Shown piece by piece: positions 27,487 to 35,429 of a stretch of DNA of 64,000 bases (the first letter of the stretch is position 1; each line of letters starts with the position of its first letter). Both the position numbers and the translations under genes were made by a program. The stretch is taken from NCBI GenBank assembly GCA_039565995.1, contig CP154795.1, forward strand, positions 2,108,001 to 2,172,000, written 5' to 3'. This DNA comes from Propionibacteriaceae bacterium ZF39 (GTDB lineage: Bacteria > Actinomycetota > Actinomycetes > Propionibacteriales > Propionibacteriaceae). The notes beneath the pieces are model-generated. The model was not told the origin of the DNA, did not search any database, and saw only the letters and a list, made by a program, of their open reading frames with translations.

Positions 27487-28224
27487 TTAGGAGCCGGTTA
27501 CTGGTTCGCTCGGGGCGGGTGCGTCGGAGGCGATGAACTCGGTGATGTGTTGTTGGAGGAGGGCTGCGCCGTCGAGCATGGCTCTGGCTCGGTGTGTCAG
27601 GCTGGTTCGTCGTTCGGTGAGCGCGGCCTGTAGAGCATCGGCACTCTTGCTTCCTCGGAGTTCGGTGATGATGGGTCTGATGCGGTCGAAGCGATAGCGT
27701 CCTTGCCGGAGGAGATGGATGATTCGGGCGTCTCTGACGTCCTCGCTGTCATAGACCCGGTGGCGGCGGCTGGTCTGCCGAGCTGGGGCGAGCAGACCAG
27801 CGTGTTCCCATACGCGGAGCGCTGACGTGCGTATCCCGAGATAGTCCGCGAGTTCTCCGATGGACAACGGCGCGTCCGGGCCGGCGTGATGCTCTACCGC
27901 AGCGGCAACACGGGTGAGGGCCTGGCTCGTTTCGGTAAGGGCCTGGCGTTGCTGGTGAAGTTCGTGGTGGCTGGCATCAAGGAGGGCCAATGCTTGGTCG
28001 ATCTGTCCTGTGCTCAACGCTTCCATGATGGAACGGGCTGATCCAGCGCCGTGGCCGCGTGCGAGTGCCTGATAGCAGAGTAGAGCGCTGAGGTGCGCAC
28101 CGCGATAGACCCGGTAACCCGAACCTGTGCGATCGGCAGGCGGGAGGACTCCGGCGGCTTCGAGGTTGCGAATCTGTTGGGTGGAGACTCCGGCCCGGGT
28201 TGCCAGATCGACGGGGCGCATCAT
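27487..28224 (-). CDS. MerR-family regulator with two MerR-type HTH domains
   Basis: A 245-residue protein. The first winged helix is at about 3-70 (VDLATRAGVSTQQIRNLEAAG, with the GYRVYR wing). The second is at about 118-190 (SIGELADYLGIRTSALRVWEHAG, then RRHRVYDSEDVRDARIIHLL). A central helical linker joins them. The two-headed arrangement is unusual among MerR proteins. It is divergent from the small gene at 28330, with a TTCAA-N8-TTGAA operator between them. It probably controls genes of the inserted element. Confidence 0.85.
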   Translation of the reverse strand: MMRPVDLATRAGVSTQQIRNLEAAGVLPPADRTGSGYRVYRGAHLSALLCYQALARGHGAGSARSIMEALSTGQIDQALALLDASHHELHQQRQALTETSQALTRVAAAVEHHAGPDAPLSIGELADYLGIRTSALRVWEHAGLLAPARQTSRRHRVYDSEDVRDARIIHLLRQGRYRFDRIRPIITELRGSKSADALQAALTERRTSLTHRARAMLDGAALLQQHITEFIASDAPAPSEPVTGS

Positions 28225-28310
28225 GGTTCCTTTCGAGTGCGAGTTGAGGCTTACACGGCATCAGTCCAGGATTTTCGGCAGTCCACACCCTCCAACCCTC
28301 AACTAGCAGT

Positions 28311-28328
28311 TCAATATTATACTTGAAG
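28311..28328. promoter_or_regulatory. Operator TTCAA-N8-TTGAA over a leaderless promoter
   Basis: An inverted repeat overlaps TATACT (28318-28323), which lies 6 nt before the ATG at 28330. This is a likely binding site of the divergent MerR-type protein. Confidence 0.5.
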
Positions 28329-28329
28329 T

Positions 28330-28530
28330 ATGAGTGATTCCCCAGATAACCCGACCCGATTCCGCCTGGACATAGACCTGGGAGCCGTCGCGGGAGATCC
28401 AGTTGAGGAACTGGCGCGTGTGCTGCGGTACTGGGGCGGCAACATGAAGCATTACGACCTCGCCCAGCCGATTACCGAGACCATCTACGACTCGGAGTAT
28501 CGAGAGGTCGGCAAATGGTCGCTGTCTTGA
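28330..28530 (+). CDS. Small hypothetical protein of the inserted element
   Basis: 66 residues, acidic, soluble (RLDIDLGAVAGDPVEELARV, then LRYWGGNMKHYDL). No family was recognised. Its own promoter and operator, divergent from the MerR gene, support it being expressed and regulated. Confidence 0.6.
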   Translation: MSDSPDNPTRFRLDIDLGAVAGDPVEELARVLRYWGGNMKHYDLAQPITETIYDSEYREVGKWSLS

Positions 28531-28757
28531 CCCGCGAAACCGCACCCTAGAGCGACTGCGGATGCTCGCGCCGGAATGATTCCCGGCGCGAGCATTCGCA
28601 GCCGTTCCTATCGCTGCAGGGCGGCCTTCTGACAAGTCGTACCTGCGCTGCGCCGGGGAAGCAGCGACGTATCGACTGACGAACGGTTGTAGCGGCGTGC
28701 TGGTTCACGTCCTGGCGTGGGTTCTGGTGGCGCACCTCCTTCACGGGAGGTGCCACC

Positions 28758-29633
28758 GTGACCGAACACACCCCACCCACTACAGGCGACGACGCCGCAG
28801 CCCAGGATGGCTCGCCACGCCACGGGTTCGAGACACCAGAGGGCTTACGCACCCTGCTGATCCGGTTGCACGAGGCCGGGCCTGGGGCCTGGCGCAGTGA
28901 CCGTGAAGCCGCGGAACTCATGCGGTACACGGCAGAGAGGTATCGACGCCTGGCCCGCAAGTACGCACTGGATGAGTGGGAGATTGCCTCGGCAGCATTC
29001 GAGGTCATGCTCGCCCCCTCGACCAGGAACGCCGGAAACCCGTGGGCGGTCGTCACTCGCGCGATGAAGATCACCTGTGGCGTCGAAGTGCGGGCGGCGG
29101 GGATGCTCGTCTCGCCGAGCAAGGTGCGCCACACGGCCAGAATCGTCGGCTTCCACGACGCCATCCGGTTCGCGGAGCGAGAGAACCTGGCCGACTACCA
29201 CCCCGCGTTCGCCGTCAACCCCACCACCGACAATGAGGAAGACTTCGACGGCAGCGAGCGCGCTCGGGTCGCTGCCGTCCTATCGGAGATAGTCGGGCTG
29301 TTCGCCTCGGCCGGATGGGATGCCGTGCTCGTGACCGACTGCATCGAGCACGTCGCCTACCGGCTCGGCGATCTGACCTCCCGGCCGAACGCGGTAGAGG
29401 TGCTACGCCGCGACCGCGCTATCCCGGAGCTGCTCGGGGTACCGTCGACGTCGTGGGCTGCCTTGCTGCGGATCGTGCTCGGGCATCCCGCTCCGAAACA
29501 CGCTGGTACTGCGACTGGCGACGGGGTGCTGCTGCGCCTGCTCAGCGGCGAACCCCTCGACTCCCTGCGCTGCGACACCGGCCTGCTGGCTGCGATATGG
29601 GCCGCCAACCCAGACAAGCAGGCCGAACCCTGA
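28758..29633 (+). CDS. Conserved protein, paralogue of the ICE gene at 9134-10036
   Basis: 291 residues from a GTG with GGGAGG upstream. It shares LRTLLIRLHEAGPGAWRSD, NPWAVVTRAMKITCGVE, NLADYHPAFAV and STSWAALLRIVLG with the ICE protein, across its full length. Function unknown. Homologues in both the host ICE and the inserted element suggest a role common to their life cycles, or an interaction between them. Confidence 0.75.
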   Translation: MTEHTPPTTGDDAAAQDGSPRHGFETPEGLRTLLIRLHEAGPGAWRSDREAAELMRYTAERYRRLARKYALDEWEIASAAFEVMLAPSTRNAGNPWAVVTRAMKITCGVEVRAAGMLVSPSKVRHTARIVGFHDAIRFAERENLADYHPAFAVNPTTDNEEDFDGSERARVAAVLSEIVGLFASAGWDAVLVTDCIEHVAYRLGDLTSRPNAVEVLRRDRAIPELLGVPSTSWAALLRIVLGHPAPKHAGTATGDGVLLRLLSGEPLDSLRCDTGLLAAIWAANPDKQAEP

Positions 29634-29673
29634 ACCACCGCGAGTCTGTGGGAGGGGCGTCGTACCTATCAGC

Positions 29674-29904
29674 ATGAGCATCCCCACCGCACCCGCCTCC
29701 GTCACTCCTGACCGTTCCGCGCCGTCGTCACAGCATGCTGCTTTCACGTTGGGAGCACGCCTGGCCGCTGCCTCACGTCAGGCGCAGGGTTTGCCCGCGA
29801 CGGTGGACGATCCGGCGGTGCTGGACGAACTGCGAGGACTCTGCACGGCACCTCGCCCCAACAAGCGCATTGTCTCGAAGATACGGAAAGGCCCCGCACC
29901 CTGA
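29674..29904 (+). CDS. Small hypothetical protein
   Basis: 76 residues with a Pro/Ser-rich N-terminus and a helical C-terminus (LGARLAAASRQAQGLPATVD, then NKRIVSKIRKGPAP). It lies 40 nt after the conserved protein and just before the end of the convergent serine recombinase gene. It might be a directionality factor on position and size, but nothing in the sequence proves this. Confidence 0.5.
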   Translation: MSIPTAPASVTPDRSAPSSQHAAFTLGARLAAASRQAQGLPATVDDPAVLDELRGLCTAPRPNKRIVSKIRKGPAP

Positions 29905-29958
29905 ACCGCTTGCGCTGGTCAAGATGCGGGGCCGACAACGCCCTGCGGGTGGCCGTGC

Positions 29959-31548
29959 TCAGGCTCGCCAGACGAACTCCACCCGGCGGGCCAGCACCTC
30001 GGCGCGGTACACGGTGCGGCGGGTGTGGAACGCCTCAACCGTCTCGTTGCGGCGACGTGCTGGGGTCGCACCGTTCATCCCGTTCGGCAGAGCGTGGACG
30101 AGCACGGCTTCCAAGATCAGGCTGGTGGCCTGGTACTGCCACAACGGGGTACGCCCCGCCCATTCTTTGGCGACGGTGGTCACGTCGATGCCCGGCCCCT
30201 CCTGTTCGGGCATGGCGGCGGCGTACTCACGCCGGGTGACCTCGATCCGCTCGGCGATCCTGGCCCGCTGCCGCACCCACATCGCCTTGTCGATCAACCC
30301 GTCATAGTGATCGTCGTCCAATCGGGCCAGGCGTTCCCGGTCAGCATCCAGCCTCGCGGCGAGACCGACCCGCGCACCCGCGTCCACGCTCGGCGTCGCC
30401 CGCTTCGACGGGGCCAGGGTGATTTGCTCGAATGTTGCCAGCACCGCTTCTTCCACCAGTTTCGAGATGTCGGCGGAGCGGATCGAGCGGTGACATCCGC
30501 CGCGGGTGGCCTGCACGCACTGATACACGTTGCCTCGGTGGAGCATCGCCCGCCCACACGCTGAGCAGCGGATCAGCCCCGAGAACGGATACATGCGCTT
30601 CGCCGCCCCACTGCCGGGCTGATGGAAGTTCCGCGCCTGCTTCCGCGCATCGAGCACATCGGAGACCTGCTGCCAGGTGTCCTCATCGAGAATCGCAGGC
30701 CAGGCGGCTTTCACCTGCATCTGCGAGGTCTTCGCACGGGTGCCGTCCGGCAATACGGGGCGGTACTCGCGCACGCCTTTGATGGAGGGGCTGCGCAGCA
30801 CCATCTTGATCGTCTTATCCGACCACGCGCACCCGTGGGTGGTCAGCACGCCGCGCTCGTTCCAGTCCTTGCGAATCCGGTACAGCGACTCACCGGCCAG
30901 CACCCGCTGCGCGGCCTCGGCCACCATCGGCCCCGCCACCGGATCAACGACGAGGGCACCGGACTCGGCGCGGTAGCCGAACGGCACCCTGCCGCCGTGC
31001 CAGGTGCCCTCAATGGCTTGCTGCTTGGCTGCGCGGGCGACTCGGCGGGCGGTGTCGGCGCTGGACTTGTTCGCCATCGCTACCAGCACCCTGGCCATCG
31101 CTACATCCGAATCGGTGTCCAACCGTAGGGAGCCGGTGACCGAGCGCACGGTGAACCCGGCCAGCACTTTCGCGTCGATCAAGTCCTCCAAATCTCTGGG
31201 GTCGCGTACCGCTCGATCCAGGTCGTAGGCGATCATCACTTGCGCCTGTCCATCGGCCAGGTGCTTGAGCATCGCGCGGAACTCTGGGCGAACCACGCGG
31301 CGCACCCGCTCACCCGATGCCAGCGTGATCGTGCGCTGCTTGAACGCCGACGTGTCATTCTCACGGAACACCGCCGCGACCTCCCAGCCGTGCGCGACAG
31401 CGTAGGCGCGGCAATCGGCCTCCTGCCGATCCACCCCACGCTCGGTACTCTCGGGATCATCACTGATCCGCACATACACCACCGCCCGCAACGGCGACAC
31501 TGACCCCGTACTCTGTTCCTGCTGGTTCTGGCCCATCAGTCGGCCCAC
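29959..31548 (-). CDS. Large serine recombinase (integrase)
   Basis: 529 residues. The N-terminal resolvase domain has the nucleophile in AVVYVRISDDPES (Ser29) and YDLDRAVRDPRDLEDLI. The recombinase domain follows (about 190-300), then a zinc-ribbon domain (IRCSACGRAMLHRG with YQCVQATRGGCHRS) and a coiled-coil region (ERLARLDDDHYDGL). The gene starts 46 nt from attR, the usual place next to attP. It is the enzyme expected to have integrated the element into trwC. Confidence 0.92.
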   Translation of the reverse strand: MGRLMGQNQQEQSTGSVSPLRAVVYVRISDDPESTERGVDRQEADCRAYAVAHGWEVAAVFRENDTSAFKQRTITLASGERVRRVVRPEFRAMLKHLADGQAQVMIAYDLDRAVRDPRDLEDLIDAKVLAGFTVRSVTGSLRLDTDSDVAMARVLVAMANKSSADTARRVARAAKQQAIEGTWHGGRVPFGYRAESGALVVDPVAGPMVAEAAQRVLAGESLYRIRKDWNERGVLTTHGCAWSDKTIKMVLRSPSIKGVREYRPVLPDGTRAKTSQMQVKAAWPAILDEDTWQQVSDVLDARKQARNFHQPGSGAAKRMYPFSGLIRCSACGRAMLHRGNVYQCVQATRGGCHRSIRSADISKLVEEAVLATFEQITLAPSKRATPSVDAGARVGLAARLDADRERLARLDDDHYDGLIDKAMWVRQRARIAERIEVTRREYAAAMPEQEGPGIDVTTVAKEWAGRTPLWQYQATSLILEAVLVHALPNGMNGATPARRRNETVEAFHTRRTVYRAEVLARRVEFVWRA

Positions 31549-31564
31549 CTTCCTACTCGTGTGA

Positions 31565-31615
31565 GAGGTAGGTGCGTTTACAGAACCTCGGCTACGCGAT
31601 CACGGCACATCGGGC
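31565..31615. other. attR of the serine-recombinase element
   Basis: The left side (31565-31594) is the mirror of the attL element arm: its reverse complement matches 22711-22740 at 25 of 30 positions. The right side is trwC coding sequence (YAITAHR). The symmetry centre is TA. Confidence 0.85.
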
Positions 31616-32600
31616 GCAGGGCGTGACCACGCAGACCTCGCACGTTGTGGTCACCCCGACGACTACGCGGGAGAACTTCTACGTCTCCATGACGCGCGGC
31701 GCGGAAGGCAATCACGCCTACGTCGCCGTCGACCGCGAGGATCACGAGCACAGCGAGCCGCACCCCGGCAACAACCCGAACGTCACCGCCCGCAGCGTCC
31801 TCTACGGCGTGCTACAGCACATCGGCGCGGAGCTGTCGGCGCACGAGACGATCACCGCCGAGCAAGAGCATTGGGGCTCGATCACGCAGCTCGCGGCCGA
31901 GTACGAGACCATCGCGCAAGCCGCACAGCACGACCGCTGGACCGCTCTGCTCACCGTTTCAGGTCTCACTCCCGAGCAGGTCGGCGAGGTGCTGGGCTCC
32001 GATGCCTACGGGGCGTTGTCGGCCGAGTTCCGGCAGGCCGAGGCCAATCACCACGACCTCGATGCTCTGCTCCCGCGGCTTGTCGGTGCCAGCAGGCTGG
32101 ACGACGCCGATGACATCGCCTCCGTGATCCACGCCCGACTCGCGCGCGCCACGACAAGACCGGCCGGGTCTGGTCGCACGCGCAAGGCACCGCGAATGAT
32201 CGTCGGCTTGGTCCCCGATGCGGGCGGGGCGATGGCCGACGAGATGCGTCAAGCCCTGGATGAGCGCCGCGACCTCATCGAGCGCCGCGCCGACGCCGTA
32301 CTCCACGGCGCTCTCACCGACAACCAGCCTTGGACCGCGAAACTCGGCGTCGCGCCCAAGGACGCGAAGCGGCGGGAGGCGTGGAGGCGTGCCGCGCGCA
32401 CGGTCTCGGCCTACCGCGACCGCTACCAGATCACCGACGAGCGCACTCCGTTCGGTCCGGCACCGGAAAGCACCAGCCAGAAGATCGACGCCGCACGAGC
32501 ACGCGCCGCTCTCAACCGCGCGCAGTCCATCGCGAGCGACGACCCGCCGAGGGACCGGATGCGGCCGACCACCGTGACCCGATCCGCCCCGAGCCTTTGA
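31595..32600 (+). pseudogene. trwC: MobF relaxase TrwC, 3' part
   Basis: Starts inside the Tyr codon of GYAITAHRAQG and includes the late helicase motif FYVSMTRGAEGNHAY, then a helical C-terminal domain of about 270 residues. It lacks its own start signals. It continues the frame of 20158-22712 exactly once the inserted element is removed. The last 100 residues are basic and poorly structured. Confidence 0.9.
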
Positions 32601-32640
32601 CCCCAGCCGATGTGAGGAGCGAGCGCCGAAGGGTCGTAGG

Positions 32641-33645
32641 TCAGAGCGAGCGTCCCGGCGCACCCGGCTCGGGGCGGCGGTGACCGAACTCCTGTCCCAG
32701 CTCGGCCCGGGTCACCCCGCGCTTGGGCGGATCGTCGGCATCGAGCAGGGCGATCATGTCGCTGGGCTGGGTGATGAGGGACGCGAAGCGCTGCTTGATG
32801 AGTTCGTTCGGCCCAGTGCTGGCGGCGCTGCTCACCGGGCCGGGCACCGCACCGACGCCTCGACCCAGCTCCCGTGCGGTGAGCACGGTGGCCATCGACC
32901 CGGACCGCACACCCGCCTCGGGGATCACAGTCGCGCCCGACAGGGCGGCCATCAGCCGGTTCCGCGCGATGAACCTGTGCCTGGTCGGCGCAGCCCCCGG
33001 CGGCAGCTCACTGACCAGTAGACCGACATCCCCGATCCGACGCAGCAGATCGCTGTGCCCGGCCGGATAGGGACGGTCTAACCCGCCCGCAAGCACCGCG
33101 ACCGTCTGCCCGCCGGCCGCGAGCACCGCACGATGCGCGGCTCCCTCGATCCCGTAGGCGCCGCCAGCGACCACAATGCGTTCCTCGTCTGCCATCCCCG
33201 TCGCCAGGTCGCCGGTGACATGCGCCCCGTAGGACGTTGAGGCGCGGGAGCCGGTGATCGTCACGCGATCGCTCAGCGCCGCCGTCAGGAACGACGTCGC
33301 GCCGCGCGTCCACAACAGGTACGGAGCACGCTCACCCAGATCATCCAGACCGGCCGGCCACTCCTTATCCGCCGGGACGAGAGTGCCGAACTCCCCGCCT
33401 TGCGTCTCAGCCACCCGGTTGGGCAGGTCGGGTGTGATCCGAGCGGAGAGCCGTTCGCGCCACATCAGCGCATCCGCGCGGGCAAGGCCCGGCACCGGAT
33501 CGTCGGACTCGACCAGCCGCAGCGTCTCGATCCCGCCGACCTGGGCGAGGACGCGGCCGGTGGCGGCGTCGTTTGGCTCGGCGACCATCGACAACGCGAC
33601 TCGTGCCATCCGCTCACCCTGCATCTGCTCCGCCAGTGTCGCCAT
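32641..33645 (-). CDS. dprA: DprA-like DNA-processing protein
   Basis: A 334-residue protein. The Rossmann-like DprA core (about 85-300) shows [31 protein letters not shown] and the later [18 protein letters not shown] with PGPVSS. DprA binds single-stranded DNA and loads RecA during uptake. Copies on ICEs may handle the transferred strand. It is convergent with the trwC 3' part and stands alone in the operon sense. The N-terminal SAM-like domain and C-terminal winged helix are not obvious. Confidence 0.88.
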   Translation of the reverse strand: MATLAEQMQGERMARVALSMVAEPNDAATGRVLAQVGGIETLRLVESDDPVPGLARADALMWRERLSARITPDLPNRVAETQGGEFGTLVPADKEWPAGLDDLGERAPYLLWTRGATSFLTAALSDRVTITGSRASTSYGAHVTGDLATGMADEERIVVAGGAYGIEGAAHRAVLAAGGQTVAVLAGGLDRPYPAGHSDLLRRIGDVGLLVSELPPGAAPTRHRFIARNRLMAALSGATVIPEAGVRSGSMATVLTARELGRGVGAVPGPVSSAASTGPNELIKQRFASLITQPSDMIALLDADDPPKRGVTRAELGQEFGHRRPEPGAPGRSL

Positions 33646-33859
33646 GATTGGTGTCCTCTCGCTCCCAGGTCACCGACGAGGTACACGCCCGCCCGCCGAC
33701 GACGGGTTCCCTCTGTCAGAGCACGGTCGTAAACTGGACGACGAGGCAGGTTTTTCAGCTACGCGGGTCCTGCGGGACAGCCCCTTCGAGGGCACTCGGT
33801 TCATAGCCGCCTCCACGACGGAACACCGTCGCGCTATGACGAGGAAAGAGAGACCCGCG

Positions 33860-34189
33860 ATGCTCCGCACATCGGTCGCACTCAGCGCACGAGGCTACGG
33901 CTTACTCCGCTACGCACCCACCAACCTGCTGCTCAACGCCATCCGCACCAGACACGGCCTCAAGTGGGGCATCCCCGCGACGCTCCTGGGCGTGCCCTAC
34001 CTCTACGCCGCCGCGATCTGCACCACGATCATCAACGACGGCGGCTCCGGCTGGCTCTACCTGCTGGTCCTGGTGTTCGTCTGGAACGCCTTCAAGTTCC
34101 TTTGGATCGGCCCCGTCAGTCTGATCCAGCTCATAAGTGTTCGTGCGGCGGAGCGTCGCAAACGGCAACCGGTGCCGTCCTCACGTTGA
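33860..34189 (+). CDS. Small membrane protein common on actinobacterial ICEs
   Basis: 109 residues with two membrane helices ([20 protein letters not shown] and [20 protein letters not shown]) and a basic N-terminus ([20 protein letters not shown]). Homologues are often labelled sulfate permease in genome records, which is probably wrong since it is far too small. Start ATG 33860 has GAGGAAAGAG upstream. Its function is unknown; it may be part of the transfer machinery. Confidence 0.65.
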   Translation: MLRTSVALSARGYGLLRYAPTNLLLNAIRTRHGLKWGIPATLLGVPYLYAAAICTTIINDGGSGWLYLLVLVFVWNAFKFLWIGPVSLIQLISVRAAERRKRQPVPSSR

Positions 34190-34313
34190 CGCGCAGGCGA
34201 GCCCACCGCGCCGTAAGGCACTGACCACGACACAGCCGCATTCGGCCGGAGCGTCCCTTCACGGTGTACCGCACCGATTCGGCGTGTCGATGGCTCTGTG
34301 CTGTCGTTACAAT

Positions 34314-34319
34314 TAGTAT
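34314..34319 (+). promoter_or_regulatory. TAGTAT box of a leaderless promoter
   Basis: Lies 7 nt before the ATG at 34327, flanked by direct CGTTAC repeats. Probable promoter of the zinc-ribbon/Dam gene pair. Confidence 0.45.
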
Positions 34320-34326
34320 TCGTTAC

Positions 34327-34521
34327 ATGCAGGACTTCACGAGCTTGAGCGACGCGGGCCTCACTGACGTTGATCGAGCGCTGCGTCATGAGCGGCTACG
34401 TCGCCGTAAGGCGTGGCGCAACTGCGAGCGCTGCGATCAGGCGTTCCTCGGGCGAGGTGATGCGCGCTTCTGCTCGGCTCGCTGCCGAGTCGCCGCGCAT
34501 CGAGCAGGGAAGGAGTCCTGA
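34327..34521 (+). CDS. Small zinc-ribbon protein coupled to the Dam methylase
   Basis: 64 residues, basic, with CERC and CSARC separated by FLGRGDARF, a single zinc-ribbon. Its stop overlaps the methylase start (TGATG/ATGA), so it is translationally coupled to it. It may guide or regulate the methylase, or be an autoregulator; no family was recognised. Confidence 0.65.
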   Translation: MQDFTSLSDAGLTDVDRALRHERLRRRKAWRNCERCDQAFLGRGDARFCSARCRVAAHRAGKES

Positions 34522-35429
34522 TGAGTGACACGCTGCGGGTTGTCGCGTCACGTCGTTACGGGACGCTCTCGCCGCTCCGCTATCCGGGAGGAAAGGCGGC
34601 GCTGGCTGGTTTCTTTGGCGACATCATCGATGCCCTCAGGGTCGAGCGCGCACGCTATATCGAGCCGTATGCCGGCGGTGTGGGAGCTGGGATTGCGTTG
34701 CTCCGCGAGGGCATTGTCGAAGAACTGGTTGTCAACGACATTGACCCTGCGGTGTACGCCTTCTGGAAATCTGCGGTCGGAGACAATGCCAACTTCGTTG
34801 AAATGGTTGCGTCCGTCCCACTTACGATCGCTGAATGGCAGAAGCAGCGAGAGATATACCGATCGCGCGACGAGCGAGACTCGCTGCGCCTTGGGTTCGC
34901 CTTCTTCTTCCTGAACAGGACTAATCGTTCAGGAATTCTGAATGCTGGGGTCATTGGAGGTCAGCGGCAAGAGGGAAGATACAAGATCGACGCCCGCTTC
35001 AATCGTGAAACGCTCATCGAACGGTTGACTGCCATCGGAGGCTTGGCCGATCGGATCACCGTGTCGGACCTTGACGGCAGGACAGTGATCCAACGCTACG
35101 CTCAGGACGATCGAGCATTTATGTACATCGATCCGCCCTATGTTCAGGCAGGATCTCAGCTCTACCTCAACGCGTTCGACGGCAGGGATCACACGGCCCT
35201 CGCGGCAATCGTCAATACGGTTGAGAAAGCGCACTGGCTCATGACATACGACACGGCTCCACTGATTGAGAAGCTGTATCGCGAGCACTTCCAATGCCGC
35301 TTGGAGCTGACTTACTCCGCGCGGTATCCGGGGCGGGCCGAAGAACTGCTTGTCGCATCGCCTGCGGTCGCCGATGTGGTCAAGGTGCTGCAGGGACAGT
35401 CGGTGATGGCGGACGCAACAAGCGCCTGA
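34521..35429 (+). CDS. D12-class DNA adenine-N6 methyltransferase (Dam-like)
   Basis: 302 residues. SAM-binding motif I appears in PLRYPGGKAAL and YIEPYAGGVGAGIALL; the catalytic motif IV is YIDPPYVQAG (about residue 203). This matches the D12/Dam class of adenine methylases. No restriction enzyme of a standard type is adjacent. Instead the convergent ParB-like gene overlaps its last 50 nt, so the methylase may modify self DNA for a non-classical defence unit. Confidence 0.88.
   Translation: MSDTLRVVASRRYGTLSPLRYPGGKAALAGFFGDIIDALRVERARYIEPYAGGVGAGIALLREGIVEELVVNDIDPAVYAFWKSAVGDNANFVEMVASVPLTIAEWQKQREIYRSRDERDSLRLGFAFFFLNRTNRSGILNAGVIGGQRQEGRYKIDARFNRETLIERLTAIGGLADRITVSDLDGRTVIQRYAQDDRAFMYIDPPYVQAGSQLYLNAFDGRDHTALAAIVNTVEKAHWLMTYDTAPLIEKLYREHFQCRLELTYSARYPGRAEELLVASPAVADVVKVLQGQSVMADATSA

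Larger units (their letters stand above)
22713..31594. mobile_element. 8.9-kb erm-carrying element with serine recombinase, integrated in trwC
   Basis: Bounded by attL (22711-22712) and attR (31593-31594), both with a shared GGCTA. It encodes Erm, a MobF relaxase, a MerR-type regulator, small proteins, an ICE-like protein and a large serine recombinase beside attR. No type IV secretion genes are present, so it is best called an integrative mobilizable element. Excision should restore trwC in frame. Confidence 0.85.

Noticed and set aside
35380-35429. Frameshift or misassembly at the Dam/ParB-like overlap
   Set aside because: Both frames stay intact with plausible C-termini; a convergent overlap explains it.
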